A stretch of 64,000 nt of DNA from Lysobacter sp. 5GHs7-4 (GCF_021284765.1 NZ_CP089924.1:3862001-3926000); one strand, 5' to 3'. Positions 53,636 to 62,660 are shown, counted from the first letter of the stretch. Notes: a model not told the origin generated them from the sequence alone. A program made the numbers and translations.

Positions 53636-54544
53636 CTATTTCTTGACTGCCGCCCGTCGGGCCGAACGCCGCTTCATACGGCTGGCGACGTAGGCGATGA
53701 TCTCGCCGGCCACGTCCACCCCGCTGGCCTCCTCGATGCCCTCCAGGCCCGGCGAAGCGTTGACCTCCAGCACCAGCGGGCCGCGATCGGAACGGATCAG
53801 ATCGACGCCGGCCACGCCCAGGCCGAGCACGCGCGCGGCGCGGATCGCCACGTCCTGCTCGGCCGCGCTCGCTTTAACGCCCTTGGCGGTGCCGCCGCGG
53901 TGCAGGTTGGAGCGGAAGTCGCCCTTGGGCGCCTGACGCTTCATCGCCGCGACCACCTTGCCGCCGACCACGAAGCAACGCAGGTCCGCGCCCTTGGCTT
54001 CGGCGATGAACTCCTGCACCAGGAAGTTGGCGTACAGCCCGCGCAGCGCCTCGATCACCCCGCGCGAGGCCGACAGCTTTTCGGTCAGCATCACGCCCGC
54101 GCCCTGGGTGCCTTCGTTGAGCTTGATCACGTGCGGCGGCGGACCCAGCATCGACAACAGGTCGGCGGTATCGTCGGGGTTGTCGCCGAACACCGTCGCC
54201 GGCAGGCCGATGCCCTCGGCCGCGAGCAACTGATGGCTGCGCAGCTTGTCGCGCGCGCGCAGGATCGCGTCGGAGGAGTTCGGGCTGTAGGTGTCCATCA
54301 GCTCGAACTGGCGCAGCACCGCCGAACCGTAGCGGGTGATGGACGCGCCCACGCGCGGGATCACCGCGTGGTAGCCGGAAATCTCCCGGCCCTTGTAGTG
54401 CATCTCGAACCCGTCCGAGGCGATGCGCATGTAACAGCGCAGCGGGTCCAGCACCCGCACGGTGTGACCGTGCTGACGCGCGGCCTCGACCAGACGCCGG
54501 GTCGAATAGAGCTTGGTGTTGCGCGACAGGATCGCGAGCTTCAT
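53636..54544 (-). CDS. rimK: Ribosomal protein S6-L-glutamate ligase RimK
   Basis: 302 residues of the ATP-grasp fold, close to E. coli RimK in length and sequence ([20 protein letters not shown], then [19 protein letters not shown] and the [13 protein letters not shown] end with metal ligands). RimK adds Glu residues to the C-terminus of S6 and can make free poly-glutamate. The basic tail [11 protein letters not shown] is a small extension. Its ATG overlaps the stop of the RimB-like protease gene, which in Pseudomonas forms the RimABK regulatory set; RimA is not next to it here. Confidence 0.94.
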   Translation of the reverse strand: MKLAILSRNTKLYSTRRLVEAARQHGHTVRVLDPLRCYMRIASDGFEMHYKGREISGYHAVIPRVGASITRYGSAVLRQFELMDTYSPNSSDAILRARDKLRSHQLLAAEGIGLPATVFGDNPDDTADLLSMLGPPPHVIKLNEGTQGAGVMLTEKLSASRGVIEALRGLYANFLVQEFIAEAKGADLRCFVVGGKVVAAMKRQAPKGDFRSNLHRGGTAKGVKASAAEQDVAIRAARVLGLGVAGVDLIRSDRGPLVLEVNASPGLEGIEEASGVDVAGEIIAYVASRMKRRSARRAAVKK

Positions 54545-55020
54545 GGCGTGGGGATGTCCGAATAGGGGGCGGCCGGGGCGGCGGAATTAGGCCCCGCCTT
54601 GCCGTGCAGGAACGAGCGAGCCGGGTCGACCGTGAACACCCGCGCCATCGCGGTGCGGCCGAGCAGCATGGGGAAGCGCATGCCGCGACGATCCGCGAGA
54701 TTTATTTCAATTTCGCGTTCGACCCCGGCCAGACGCAAGCCGGTGCGCACGAACACGCGCGCGCCGCGGTTGCCGCCGGAGTCGGTGACCATGCGCTCGT
54801 CGTGGACCGGGACCAAGCATTCCACCGCGCCCGCGCCGACCGCGCCGGGGCTGAGCCGGAAGCCGACCCAGGGCGCGCCGCCCTCGCTGAAGCGCCATTG
54901 CGCGTCCACGTGCAGCGCCGAACTGCGCGCGCCGCTGTCGATCTTCGCGCGCAAGGCCGCGACGCCCAACCCGGGCATCGCCACCCATTCCCGCCAACCG
55001 AGCACGATACGAGCTGCCAT
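54541..55020 (-). CDS. RimB-like retropepsin-fold protease
   Basis: 159 residues of the RimK-associated aspartic protease family (once called ATP-dependent zinc protease). The catalytic motif is [16 protein letters not shown] (about 25-40), with Asp28 as the likely nucleophile-activating residue, and the second landmark [15 protein letters not shown] (about 110-124) is intact. In Pseudomonas RimB removes the glutamates that RimK adds. Overlaps rimK by 4 bases. The C-terminal 25 residues are Ala/Pro-rich and beyond the fold. Confidence 0.9.
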   Translation of the reverse strand: MAARIVLGWREWVAMPGLGVAALRAKIDSGARSSALHVDAQWRFSEGGAPWVGFRLSPGAVGAGAVECLVPVHDERMVTDSGGNRGARVFVRTGLRLAGVEREIEINLADRRGMRFPMLLGRTAMARVFTVDPARSFLHGKAGPNSAAPAAPYSDIPTP

Positions 55021-55122
55021 CGCGTCTCCGCCGCGCCGAGGTCGCCCTCAAGAAAAAACAGCGGCCGCCGTTCGGGGGCGCCGCCGTCACTGGTGGCGTC
55101 GGAACCGCGATGGGCTCCTGGC

Positions 55123-55155
55123 CGGAATTGGAGCGGGTGATGGGGATTCAAACCC
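55123..55155 (-). other. tRNA-Gly 3'-end fragment, putative attachment-site remnant
   Basis: The plus-strand 14-mer GAGCGGGTGATGGG (55131-55144) is identical to the 3' end of the intact tRNA-Gly at 58431-58444, and similarity extends into flanking CGGAAT and the T-arm. On the minus strand the fragment ends CACCCGC-T-CCA, so it includes an encoded CCA that the intact gene lacks. No 5' acceptor partner exists nearby, so it is not a tRNA gene. Two such ends 3.3 kb apart is the layout left by tRNA-targeted integration. Confidence 0.6.
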
Positions 55156-55280
55156 ACCGCCCCTTCGTTCAACCACTTAAACAGTTCAGCGACGCTGCAA
55201 ACCGCACCATCGCGCCAGATCGTCGAAGGGCCGCACATTAGCGCAGACCCTGCGGCGGCGGCAACCGAAGGTTGCGGGAA

Positions 55281-56930
55281 TCAGACCATCCTCGGCCCTT
55301 TCGGCGCGGGGTCTTCCAGGCCGCGCGTAGCCTGCGCCTGAGCGTCCTGCCTGTGATTGCGCTCCAGCGCCTGACGTTGATCGATGGCCGCCACGTTCTC
55401 GCTGCTGCAAGCCAGGCTCTGACCGGCCAACTGAGCCACATCGCCCATCGCCTTCCTCGCCCAAGGTGCGCAGAGGTCCCCGGTATCCGTCATCCCGACC
55501 TTGGTTCCGTCCGCGGTGAACCGTGCCGCACCGATCGCGTCCAGACCGCGCTCGCGCGCTTTCTCCACCAAGCCACCGGCCAACTGGCGGCTGATCTCGT
55601 CCGAAAGCCGTCCAAGTTGCGCGTCCCGCTCGCCGACCGCACGCAAGGCGGCCAAGTACATGTCGTGGCTCGGGTGCGACGGATCGTCCAGCATCAGCAC
55701 CCTTTGCCGAACCGGCACTCTCCTCACGTTCAATTCGAGATCGTCCGGTGGCTCCACCCGACCACCGCCGTCGGGCGTCACGGGCGCGCCTGGCTGCGGC
55801 GGCAATGCCGCTTGCGGCCCGCCAGGATCGCGTTCCTGTGTGTGGCCGGCGTGAGTCTCCCACTGGGGCGCTCTTCCGGAGCGGGAAGGGTCGGAAGGCG
55901 GGCGTAGGCCATACCGTGGATCGCCAGGCGCGAGCGGCTCGCCCTGCCCTGCCCGCATCATTCCCAAGACGCCCTCCGCTATCACGGCTCCCTCGGGCCG
56001 AGCATCGCCGACACCTTGCACGCGGCGATTGATGTGGGTCGCCTGCTGCCAGGTCGCGAGGTCGATATCGCCGGTTTGCAGCAACCCATGGTCCTGCTGG
56101 AATGCGATGACCGCCGCTTGAATCTCAGGGCGATACACCCCGTCCGCCTCGATCGGGCGTCCTCCGACGGCTCGATAACCGTCCGCCGCCAAAGCCGCCT
56201 GCGCATCGCGAACGCGCTCGCTCGTTTCCCCTATCCGCGCGACTCCGTCGTCCACTGTCGGCCTAGGTCCGATGCCCCTACGGAACTCTGCCTGTATAGG
56301 TAAGCGCCCCTCCGACAAGTCACTGATGTAGTTTTGGTACTGCTGGTAGTAACGAGTATCCATGTCCAGGTGCACATGGATAGATCGCCCCGCCGGCAGG
56401 TTCAAGCCCGAGTTGTTCTGCGTGCCCAAGGACTGTCCGTAGATCACGGTCTCCCCCGCCTCGACCGTAACCGCAGACATATGCCGGACCCTGGCGATGA
56501 CTTCACCACCTTGACGATCCATGATCTCGACGAAGCCCGCGTTGCGATTGACTGCGTTGACGTAGCCACTCAATGGCGACGGCACATCGACGGCCCTGGC
56601 CGATTGACCGGCAGGCGGCTGCGGATCCTCGAGAATGAAGTCCTTTGACATCAGAACCTGATTCGGCCCGAGGTTGCGATACCGGTCGGACTGCGCGTCA
56701 ATGACTTCCTGGAACTCGCCGCCGATGAACGCGTAGGACCGATTGCCTCCACCGTATCCTGGAAGCATGTCTTCGGCCTGGACGATCTGCCCTTCGCGCA
56801 TCCGGATGTTGCGATTGCTATGCGGGTGGTGAGTCACCAAATCGTCGAGAGTCTGCGCCTCCTCATTCCGCATGCCGCGATGATCGGAGACCAATTGTTT
56901 GACGACATACGCTCTGGGCATTTCCGGCAT
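55281..56930 (-). CDS. XVIPCD-containing type IV secretion killing effector (X-Tfe-like)
   Basis: 549 residues from MPEMPRAYVV at 56930, behind AGGAGGT; the frame opens 11 codons earlier without a ribosome site. Domains: a region resembling M23/LytM peptidases (about 115-195, GGEVIARVRHMSAVTVEAGE, then GRSIHVHLDM with His186 and His188) but lacking an obvious first metal His; a PG_binding_1 module (about 237-297, VRDAQAALAADGYRAV, AVIAFQQDHGL); a Pro-rich linker; and a C-terminal XVIPCD (about 412-520, LDDPSHPSHDMYLAALRAVG), the signal for export by Xanthomonadaceae killing T4SS. The preceding lipoprotein gene is the expected immunity partner. Base composition is lower in GC than the neighbours. 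Confidence 0.8.
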   Translation of the reverse strand: MPEMPRAYVVKQLVSDHRGMRNEEAQTLDDLVTHHPHSNRNIRMREGQIVQAEDMLPGYGGGNRSYAFIGGEFQEVIDAQSDRYRNLGPNQVLMSKDFILEDPQPPAGQSARAVDVPSPLSGYVNAVNRNAGFVEIMDRQGGEVIARVRHMSAVTVEAGETVIYGQSLGTQNNSGLNLPAGRSIHVHLDMDTRYYQQYQNYISDLSEGRLPIQAEFRRGIGPRPTVDDGVARIGETSERVRDAQAALAADGYRAVGGRPIEADGVYRPEIQAAVIAFQQDHGLLQTGDIDLATWQQATHINRRVQGVGDARPEGAVIAEGVLGMMRAGQGEPLAPGDPRYGLRPPSDPSRSGRAPQWETHAGHTQERDPGGPQAALPPQPGAPVTPDGGGRVEPPDDLELNVRRVPVRQRVLMLDDPSHPSHDMYLAALRAVGERDAQLGRLSDEISRQLAGGLVEKARERGLDAIGAARFTADGTKVGMTDTGDLCAPWARKAMGDVAQLAGQSLACSSENVAAIDQRQALERNHRQDAQAQATRGLEDPAPKGPRMV

Positions 56931-56970
56931 GGCTACCTCCTGGCTGCCTTCGGCCTTCTCCAAACGGACA

Positions 56971-57516
56971 TTACTGAGCGCGGTACAAGTCGCTCCTTAC
57001 CTCGCCGCACTTGAAGTACAAAACGCCCCTCGCCTCGGACGAAGAAAACGACTGCCCGTTCCCCGTCAATTCCAAACGTTCCGAGTGCACGACCCCTTGT
57101 TCGCCGTCGCTGGGAACGGAGTCGAAGAACATTTGCCCGCTCAATGCCCATGCGCCAGCGGAATTCTTGCGTGCCCGATCCACGCGAAAGAAGTTACCTT
57201 CCCCGTATTCCGAGTACCGGTGGACCATGCTCCGGCTAACGACTACTGCGCCCACTAATGGATCCATACCCGTCCGCTCGACCGTCGCAGCATCGATGCT
57301 GAGATAGGCTCGGCACGCCGTTCGTCCTTCCGCGCTATCGGCGTACCAGACGCCGCGCAACGCATCCGGCAAGATGGTCCGCTCGCGCTTCGCCGCAGGC
57401 ACTGCCTTCTCGCCAGAACGGGCGACCTCGGCATGCGCCCCGCACCCGGAAAGCATCGCCCCCATCAGGGCAAGTAGAACTCCGATATCGCGTCTACCAC
57501 GCCGGCCAGAACTCAT
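56971..57516 (-). CDS. Lipoprotein, probable immunity partner (X-Tfi-like)
   Basis: 181 residues with a lipoprotein signal: MSSGRRGRRDIGVLLALMGA then LSGC, lipobox Cys25. Strong AAGGAGAT before the ATG. The mature domain includes ALRGVWYADSAEGRTACRAY and a late YFKCGEVRSDLYRAQ, giving two Cys beyond the lipid one. It ends 40 bases before the effector gene on the same strand. Periplasmic lipoproteins encoded just upstream of XVIPCD effectors are the usual X-Tfi immunity proteins, protecting the producer from its peptidoglycan-attacking effector. The immunity role is inferred from position and type, not from sequence match. Confidence 0.7.
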   Translation of the reverse strand: MSSGRRGRRDIGVLLALMGAMLSGCGAHAEVARSGEKAVPAAKRERTILPDALRGVWYADSAEGRTACRAYLSIDAATVERTGMDPLVGAVVVSRSMVHRYSEYGEGNFFRVDRARKNSAGAWALSGQMFFDSVPSDGEQGVVHSERLELTGNGQSFSSSEARGVLYFKCGEVRSDLYRAQ

Positions 57517-57657
57517 CTCGATCTCCTTGTCGGACTCGTCTTTATCTCGAGCTGACTATCCTACTTCCAGTGAAATCGCCGATCGTGAGGCAAAGCGGCC
57601 ACCTGCACCGATCACCGACCGGCCAAAACAGGCCACTACCTTCTGCACTGGTTTCTT

Positions 57658-57678
57658 TATGTGCCGAACTGACACATA
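57658..57678. promoter_or_regulatory. Dyad TATGTG-N9-CACATA upstream of the effector pair
   Basis: Perfect 6-bp inverted repeat, TATGTG (57658-57663) and CACATA (57673-57678), 142 bases before the immunity gene start. A likely dimeric-regulator operator. The rest of 57517-57893 has only a weak CAGACC/GGTCTG pair near 57794 and no gene. Confidence 0.35.
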
Positions 57679-57893
57679 TCGCACCGACCATCGAAGCCGG
57701 GCGAACCGGCGCCGCCGACGGCGGAACGAACGCTCGCGCAGGACCTAAAGTTCACGCACCCTAAGCCGCTGGAGCCGCACCTCGCGACTGCATCAGACCC
57801 TCGCCCGGTGATGGTCTGACCGCGCCAGCACCAGCAACGTCGCCTTATCGACTGCGGTGGGCGTGCACCCGCCCTTCGCTTCCGTAGCGCGGC

Positions 57894-58247
57894 CTACCGC
57901 GACCAACGTTTGACGCAGACCGCATCCGCGGCGGCTGCGAACTTAGTCAAGGCCGCCTCGTCCGCGACATGCGGAGGCGGCAATCGCATCGTCTTCAGCT
58001 CGGGAATCCCGGTCGTCGTGGCCGCCTGATTGAGCGCGAACACGCCCTGCGGCGTGGCGATCGTGTTCGCATAACCTCTCGGCCGGCAGGTCAACGTCGC
58101 CCGATCGAAAGGCAGCGGCCAGGCGTGCTTGAACGCGGCCTTCCGCACGACTATCGCGGCCTCAGGCACGCTCTCGGTCGCCAGCGCGACGGCGGGCAGC
58201 AGAACAGCGAACGCGAGCGCTGCGGCAAGTGCAAGGCGATCGTTCAT
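57894..58247 (-). CDS. Secreted DUF2511 (YebY-like) protein
   Basis: 117 residues from MNDRLALAAALAFAVLLPAVALA at 58247, where GGAAGG sits at good distance; an ATG two codons earlier touches the ribosome site. After the signal peptide the pattern RKAAFKHAWPLPFDRATLTC, then TPQGVFALNQAATTTG, matches DUF2511, small periplasmic proteins with a conserved WPF-x-D-x-GTLxC core. E. coli YebY is the best known and lies with copper genes. Two Cys (in LTC and AVCVKR) may pair. It sits between the tRNA-Gly gene and the effector islet. Confidence 0.7.
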   Translation of the reverse strand: MNDRLALAAALAFAVLLPAVALATESVPEAAIVVRKAAFKHAWPLPFDRATLTCRPRGYANTIATPQGVFALNQAATTTGIPELKTMRLPPPHVADEAALTKFAAAADAVCVKRWSR

Positions 58248-58431
58248 GTCCATCCTTCCTTGGTGACGAAGCCGATGGCGATTATCGCCATGGATGCCGT
58301 GCGCGGCATAGAAGCACAAAGCCCCGGCCAACGGCCGTGAGGCCGATGCGATCGTGAAGGGATGCGATTCGCGAGGCCGGCGACGCGGCCAGCGCCCCGC
58401 CCGCGTCAAAACAGCGGCGGCGGCGGAATCG

Positions 58432-58502
58432 AGCGGGTGATGGGAATCGAACCCACGCTAGCAGCTTGGGAAGCTGCAGTTCTACCATTGAACTACACCC
58501 GC
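58432..58502 (-). tRNA. tRNA-Gly (anticodon CCC)
   Basis: 71 nt without CCA. Acceptor GCGGGTG/CACCCGC with discriminator T, D-arm GTAGTTCAATGGTAGAAC, anticodon arm GCAGC-TTCCCAA-GCTGC giving anticodon CCC, and T-loop GGGTTCGATTCCC. The 3' CCA is not encoded in the genome here (TCGA follows), unlike the fragment at 55123. Confidence 0.95.
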
Positions 58503-58540
58503 ATGCGGCGAAGTCTATGCGCGCCTACGCGGGTTGGCAA

Positions 58541-58569
58541 ACCGCGCGGGCCCGGCGGGCCCGCGCGGT
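58541..58569 (-). terminator. GC hairpin after the autotransporter gene
   Basis: ACCGCGCGGGCCC and GGGCCCGCGCGGT form a perfect 13-bp stem with a 3-base loop, 19 bases past the stop; only TTT follows on the minus strand. Confidence 0.55.
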
Positions 58570-58587
58570 GCGGTGCGGTCGCGGCGC

Positions 58588-60402
58588 TTAGAAGCCGGCG
58601 CCGATGGTGGCGAAGACGGTGGCGTGGTTGCCGCCGGCCTGGCCCACGGTGACGCTGCTGCCGATGTTGGCGTCCAGCCCGAACAGCTGGGTGCGCGCGC
58701 CGATCAGCAAGGTGCCGTAGCTCTGGTCGAAGTCGTGGCCGGGCACGGCGTAGGGCGCGGTGCTGGGCATCGACTGCAGGCGCGCGAACACTTCCTTGTC
58801 GGCGTCCTCGAACTCGCGGTCGTAGGTCAGACGCGCGTAGGGCTTGAGGTGGTCGTTGATCGCGTAGCTCACCTGCCAGCCGGCGCTGCCGATCAGCGAA
58901 TCGAAGTTCTGATCGTTGTAGGCCAGCGAGGTCGCCAGGGCGGCGTCGCTTTCCTTGTAGCCGTCGACGTCGATGTTCTGCGCGACCAGGCCGATCACCG
59001 GGCCGTGACGCAGCGCGCCGTCGCCGAACTCCCAACCGGCGTTGATCGCGGCGGTGATGTTCTGGCCGTCGGTGGAACCGCTGTGCACGCGGCTGGTCGG
59101 GCCGAGTACGACGCGGCGGTCGATGTCGTAGTCGACCTTGGTCCAGCTCAGCTGGCCGTTGACCCAGGCATTGGCGCCGTACCAGGCGGCGAAGCCGCCG
59201 AGGGTGGCGTCGCTCTGGTCGAACTCGCCGCCGTTGCGGCCGAAGTCCATGCTCTGCTTGCCGAAGCCGGCGAAAGCGCCGAACACCCAGCTGCCGCTGG
59301 TCCAGTCGACGACGCCGGTGATGCTGGGGCCGCTGCCGTCGTAGACGTCGCCCTTGCCGTAGCGCTGGAAGTCGCCGCGCGCGTCGGCCCACCAGCGCGT
59401 GCCGTCCTCGGGCTTGGCGCCCAGGTGATTGGCGACGCGGTCGGCGCGCGAGCGGCCGACCATGGATTCGGAGTTCGGCAGCAGCGCGATCTGGCGCGGC
59501 GCTTCCAGGATCGACACCGCGTAGTCGCCGAGGATCTTGTGCGCGCGTGAGGACGGGTGCACGCCGTCGGCGAAGGCGTAGGTGTCCGGCGCGTTCGGGT
59601 TGGCGTAGTTGAGCGGGCTGCAGGTCAGCGAGGATGCGGTGATCTGCGGGTTGCAGGCGGTGCCGGTGACATTGGTGATGCCGTACGGCGCCGGGTTGGC
59701 GGTGATCTCGCGCAGCAGGTTGAAGGTGTCGAGCGGGATCACGCGATAGCCGGCCGTGGCCAGGCCGCCGAACAAGGCGTTGTTGTAGGTGGTCGACAGC
59801 TGCGTGCCCGCGGCCTGATTGGCGGCGCCGCCGGCGCGGAACTGCGGGGTCAGGCCCAGGTCCGGAATGGTCGGGACCAGGATGTACTTGGCGCCGGCGT
59901 TGGTCAGCGCGCCGACCACGCCGATCTGCGAGGCGACCGCGGTGCCGATGGTGGTCGGCGATGCGCCGCCGGCGACCGCGAACAGGTCGTTGGCGCCGCC
60001 CCAGACGGTGTACAGCGCGCGCGAGTCGGCGCGGCCGCCGTTGGCGGCGAGGTAGTTGGTGGCCTGCGTGGCCAGCGACGGAATCGGGCCCAGCGCGCCG
60101 CTGGTGTTGGTGCCGGTGCGGGCGCCGCCGACGGCGTAGTTGGTGCCGCCCTGGTTGGCGCTGGTGGCGTTGGTGCCGTAGTAGTCGGCCAGATACTCCG
60201 ACCAGACCAGGCCCGGGTTGGTGGTGAAGCGGCCCAGCAGGGCGCCGTTCGGACCCACGGCCTGGACCAGCGCCGGACGGAAGTGACCCGAGTCGGTCAG
60301 GCTGTCGCCGAAGAAGATGGTCTGCGAATAGGTCTGGGCGAAAGCCGGTGCGGCCGCCAGCGCCAGGGCGGCGGCGAGCACGGTGCGAACGGGTTTGATC
60401 AT
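58588..60402 (-). CDS. GDSL-type autotransporter esterase
   Basis: 604 residues from MIKPVRTVLA at 60402 (AGGGAA upstream). Signal peptide ends near AFAQ. Passenger (about 24-335) is an SGNH/GDSL hydrolase: block I FGDSLTDSG with Ser34, an NxxN-like block, GGANDLF as block III, and DGVHPSSRAHK with the catalytic Asp/His. The C-terminal 260 residues are an autotransporter barrel ending in Phe (VFATIGAGF). Same design as Pseudomonas EstA, an outer-membrane-anchored esterase acting on lipids or rhamnolipid-like substrates. Downstream hairpin and the tRNA-Gly gene mark the end of its transcript. Confidence 0.93.
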   Translation of the reverse strand: MIKPVRTVLAAALALAAAPAFAQTYSQTIFFGDSLTDSGHFRPALVQAVGPNGALLGRFTTNPGLVWSEYLADYYGTNATSANQGGTNYAVGGARTGTNTSGALGPIPSLATQATNYLAANGGRADSRALYTVWGGANDLFAVAGGASPTTIGTAVASQIGVVGALTNAGAKYILVPTIPDLGLTPQFRAGGAANQAAGTQLSTTYNNALFGGLATAGYRVIPLDTFNLLREITANPAPYGITNVTGTACNPQITASSLTCSPLNYANPNAPDTYAFADGVHPSSRAHKILGDYAVSILEAPRQIALLPNSESMVGRSRADRVANHLGAKPEDGTRWWADARGDFQRYGKGDVYDGSGPSITGVVDWTSGSWVFGAFAGFGKQSMDFGRNGGEFDQSDATLGGFAAWYGANAWVNGQLSWTKVDYDIDRRVVLGPTSRVHSGSTDGQNITAAINAGWEFGDGALRHGPVIGLVAQNIDVDGYKESDAALATSLAYNDQNFDSLIGSAGWQVSYAINDHLKPYARLTYDREFEDADKEVFARLQSMPSTAPYAVPGHDFDQSYGTLLIGARTQLFGLDANIGSSVTVGQAGGNHATVFATIGAGF

Positions 60403-60603
60403 GGGATTCCCTGCAGATCTGGAGTGGACGGAAGGTTCGGGGCGAGACGTTTGCCGCAGTGCGGCAGTACGCCCGCGGATGGCTCGGCATCGAACCATGC
60501 GGCGCTGCGACATACAAGGCGCAGTGCGGCAAAAGTCCACCAGCCGGCGGCCAGCCCGGGCACAGCCGACCGCCCCGCTCTGGCCGCGCGCGTAGCGGCG
60601 CGG

Positions 60604-60609
60604 GACAAT
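60604..60609 (+). promoter_or_regulatory. -10-like element of thiS, predicted leaderless
   Basis: GACAAT ends 8 bases before the thiS ATG at 60617, so transcription would begin at about the start codon; no ribosome binding site fits in between. Confidence 0.4.
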
Positions 60610-60616
60610 AGACGGC

Positions 60617-60817
60617 ATGGACATCACTCTCAATGGCGAGCCGCGCGCGATCGCGGCCGCGACCACGGTCGCGCAACTGCTGCTGGACGAGGGCCTGGGC
60701 GAACGCCGGGTCGCGGTCGAGGTCAACGGCGAAATCGTCCCGCGCGGCGCCCACGCCGCGCATGCGCTGGGCGCGGGGGACAAAGTGGAAATAGTGCATG
60801 CGCTGGGGGGTGGGTGA
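60617..60817 (+). CDS. thiS: Sulfur carrier protein ThiS
   Basis: 66 residues, ubiquitin-like, with the obligatory C-terminal Gly-Gly (HALGGG) that is thiocarboxylated and donates sulfur to the thiazole of thiamine. N-terminal MDITLNGEPRAIAAATTVAQ and EVNGEIVPRG are typical. thiG follows 293 bases downstream rather than directly; the gap contains a REP element at 60997 and no gene, so the two may be transcribed separately. Confidence 0.93.
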   Translation: MDITLNGEPRAIAAATTVAQLLLDEGLGERRVAVEVNGEIVPRGAHAAHALGAGDKVEIVHALGGG

Positions 60818-60996
60818 GCCGATGCGCTTACGTGCCACTGGCTCGTGCATCGGCGAACGCCCGGCCAGGGATGGCCGGGCCGGACGATCCGAAGCCGAGA
60901 AGTAGCGTCATGGATGGCAACGCGTAGCCACCCGAAGCGACGCCGGCCACGGCGCAACGCCCCCAACCCAAGCCCACAGCGCTCGCGCAGCCCCCG

Positions 60997-61018
60997 ATCG
61001 CGGCTCACGCCGCTCCTA
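60997..61018. repeat. REP element (GAGCGGCGTGAGCCGCGA family)
   Basis: ATCGCGGCTCACGCCGCTCC between thiS and thiG. Nothing else is seen in 60818-61110 apart from the thiG -10. Confidence 0.8.
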
Positions 61019-61097
61019 CCCCAAAGCCGAGCCCCGCGGGCCTGAAAAACCCCTGACGCAACGCTCCCGCGATCACCCCGCGCCCCGGCCTATCGTT

Positions 61098-61103
61098 CAT
61101 AAT
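61098..61103 (+). promoter_or_regulatory. -10 element of thiG, predicted leaderless
   Basis: CATAAT ends 7 bases before the thiG ATG at 61111; no ribosome binding site in between. Confidence 0.45.
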
Positions 61104-61110
61104 TCCGCAC

Positions 61111-61905
61111 ATGACGACCCCCCTCGCTGCAGACCCGCTGGTCATCGCCGGCAAGCCCTACCGTTCCCGCCTCCTCACCGGCACCGGCAAGTTCAAGGAC
61201 CTGAACGAGACCCGCCTGGCCACCGAGGCCGCCGCCGCCGAAATCGTGACCGTGGCGATCCGCCGCACCAACATCGGCCAAAGCCCGAACGAGCCCAACC
61301 TGCTCGACGTGCTGCCGCCGGACCGCTACACCCTGCTGCCCAACACCGCCGGCTGCTACAACGTCGACGACGCGGTACGCACCTGCCGCCTGGCGCGCGA
61401 GCTGCTCGACGGCCACAAGCTGGTCAAGCTGGAGGTGCTGGGCGACCAGCGCACCCTGTTCCCCGACGTGGTCCAGACCCTGGCCGCGGCCGAGATCCTG
61501 GTCAAGGACGGCTTCGACGTGATGGTCTACACCTCCGACGATCCGATCCTGGCCAAGCGCCTGGAGGAAATCGGCTGCGTGGCGGTGATGCCGCTGGCGG
61601 CGCCGATCGGCTCGGGCCTGGGCGTGCAGAACAAGTACAACCTGCTGGAGATCGTCGAGAACGCGAAGGTGCCGATCATCGTCGACGCCGGCGTGGGCAC
61701 CGCCTCCGACGCGGCGATCGCGATGGAGCTGGGCTGCGACGGCGTGCTGATGAACACCGCCATCGCCGGCGCGCGCGATCCGATCCTGATGGCGCACGCG
61801 ATGAAGCTGGCGGTGGAAGCCGGCCGCGCCGCGTTCAAGGCCGGCCGCATTCCGCGCAAGCGCTACGCCAGCGCGTCCTCGCCGGTCGACGGTCTGATCG
61901 ACTGA
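61111..61905 (+). CDS. thiG: Thiazole synthase ThiG
   Basis: 264 residues, TIM barrel. Condenses deoxyxylulose phosphate, the ThiS thiocarboxylate and an iminoglycine to the thiamine thiazole. Opens with [20 protein letters not shown]; the Schiff-base Lys lies in LVKLEVLGD (about residue 110), and the phosphate-binding [20 protein letters not shown] stretch is intact. The last base of its stop codon is the first base of trmB. No other thi genes in the window besides thiS. Confidence 0.96.
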   Translation: MTTPLAADPLVIAGKPYRSRLLTGTGKFKDLNETRLATEAAAAEIVTVAIRRTNIGQSPNEPNLLDVLPPDRYTLLPNTAGCYNVDDAVRTCRLARELLDGHKLVKLEVLGDQRTLFPDVVQTLAAAEILVKDGFDVMVYTSDDPILAKRLEEIGCVAVMPLAAPIGSGLGVQNKYNLLEIVENAKVPIIVDAGVGTASDAAIAMELGCDGVLMNTAIAGARDPILMAHAMKLAVEAGRAAFKAGRIPRKRYASASSPVDGLID

Positions 61906-62639
61906 TGACCGATCCGTTCTCCAGCGACGGCGCCAAGACCCCGCCCAAGCCGTTCACGGTCGAGGAAGGCCGGCGCCAGGTGCGCAGCTTCGTGCTGCGC
62001 CAGGGCCGCTTCACCCCGGCCCAGCAGCGCGCGTTCGACGAGCTGTGGCCGCGCTTGGGCATCGACTACCAGGGCGCGCCGCGCGATTACGATGCGATCT
62101 TCGGCCGCAAGGCCAAGCGCGTGATGGAAATCGGTTTCGGCAACGGCGACGCTCTGCGCTACGCCGCCCAGCACGACCGCGAACGCGACCTGATCGGCAT
62201 CGAGGTCCACGCTCCCGGCGTCGGTCGCCTGCTCAACGCGCTGGCCGCCGACGGCAGCGACCACGTGCGCCTGTACCACCACGACGCGGTCGAAGTGCTG
62301 AACAACGAAGTCGCCGACGGCTCGCTGGACGAGGTCCGCATCTACTTCCCGGATCCCTGGCACAAGAAGCGCCACAACAAGCGCCGCCTGGTCCAGCCCG
62401 AGTTCGCGCAGCTGCTGGTGCGCAAGCTCGCCGCCGATGGCCGCTTGCACCTCGCCACCGATTGGCAGGACTATGCGGAACAGATGTGGGACGTGCTGGA
62501 TGCGACCCAGGGCCTGAGCAACCGCGCCGGCGCGCGCGGCACGGTGCCCCGGCCGGACTGGCGCCCGCAAACGCATTTCGAGACCCGCGGCCAGAAACTC
62601 GGCCACGGCGTCTGGGACCTGCTCTACGACCGCCGCTGA
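61905..62639 (+). CDS. trmB: tRNA (guanine-N7-)-methyltransferase
   Basis: 244 residues. SAM-dependent Rossmann methyltransferase that modifies G46 in tRNA variable loops. Signatures: [11 protein letters not shown] (SAM-binding motif I, about 66-76), [15 protein letters not shown], and [16 protein letters not shown], the catalytic PDPW(H/P)KxRH motif. Starts on the last base of the thiG stop, so is translationally coupled to it, although the two pathways are unrelated beyond SAM use. Confidence 0.96.
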   Translation: MTDPFSSDGAKTPPKPFTVEEGRRQVRSFVLRQGRFTPAQQRAFDELWPRLGIDYQGAPRDYDAIFGRKAKRVMEIGFGNGDALRYAAQHDRERDLIGIEVHAPGVGRLLNALAADGSDHVRLYHHDAVEVLNNEVADGSLDEVRIYFPDPWHKKRHNKRRLVQPEFAQLLVRKLAADGRLHLATDWQDYAEQMWDVLDATQGLSNRAGARGTVPRPDWRPQTHFETRGQKLGHGVWDLLYDRR

Positions 62640-62660
62640 CGAGCCCCCGACCGATCCGGC

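Noticed and set aside
55123..55200. Complete second tRNA gene
   Set aside because: Only the acceptor 3' strand and T-arm match; there is no matching 5' acceptor, and the T-loop has T where C56 is expected.
54702..55238. 178-codon minus-strand frame spanning the tRNA fragment as an integrase remnant
   Set aside because: It overlaps the rimB-like gene in another frame and shows no integrase motif.
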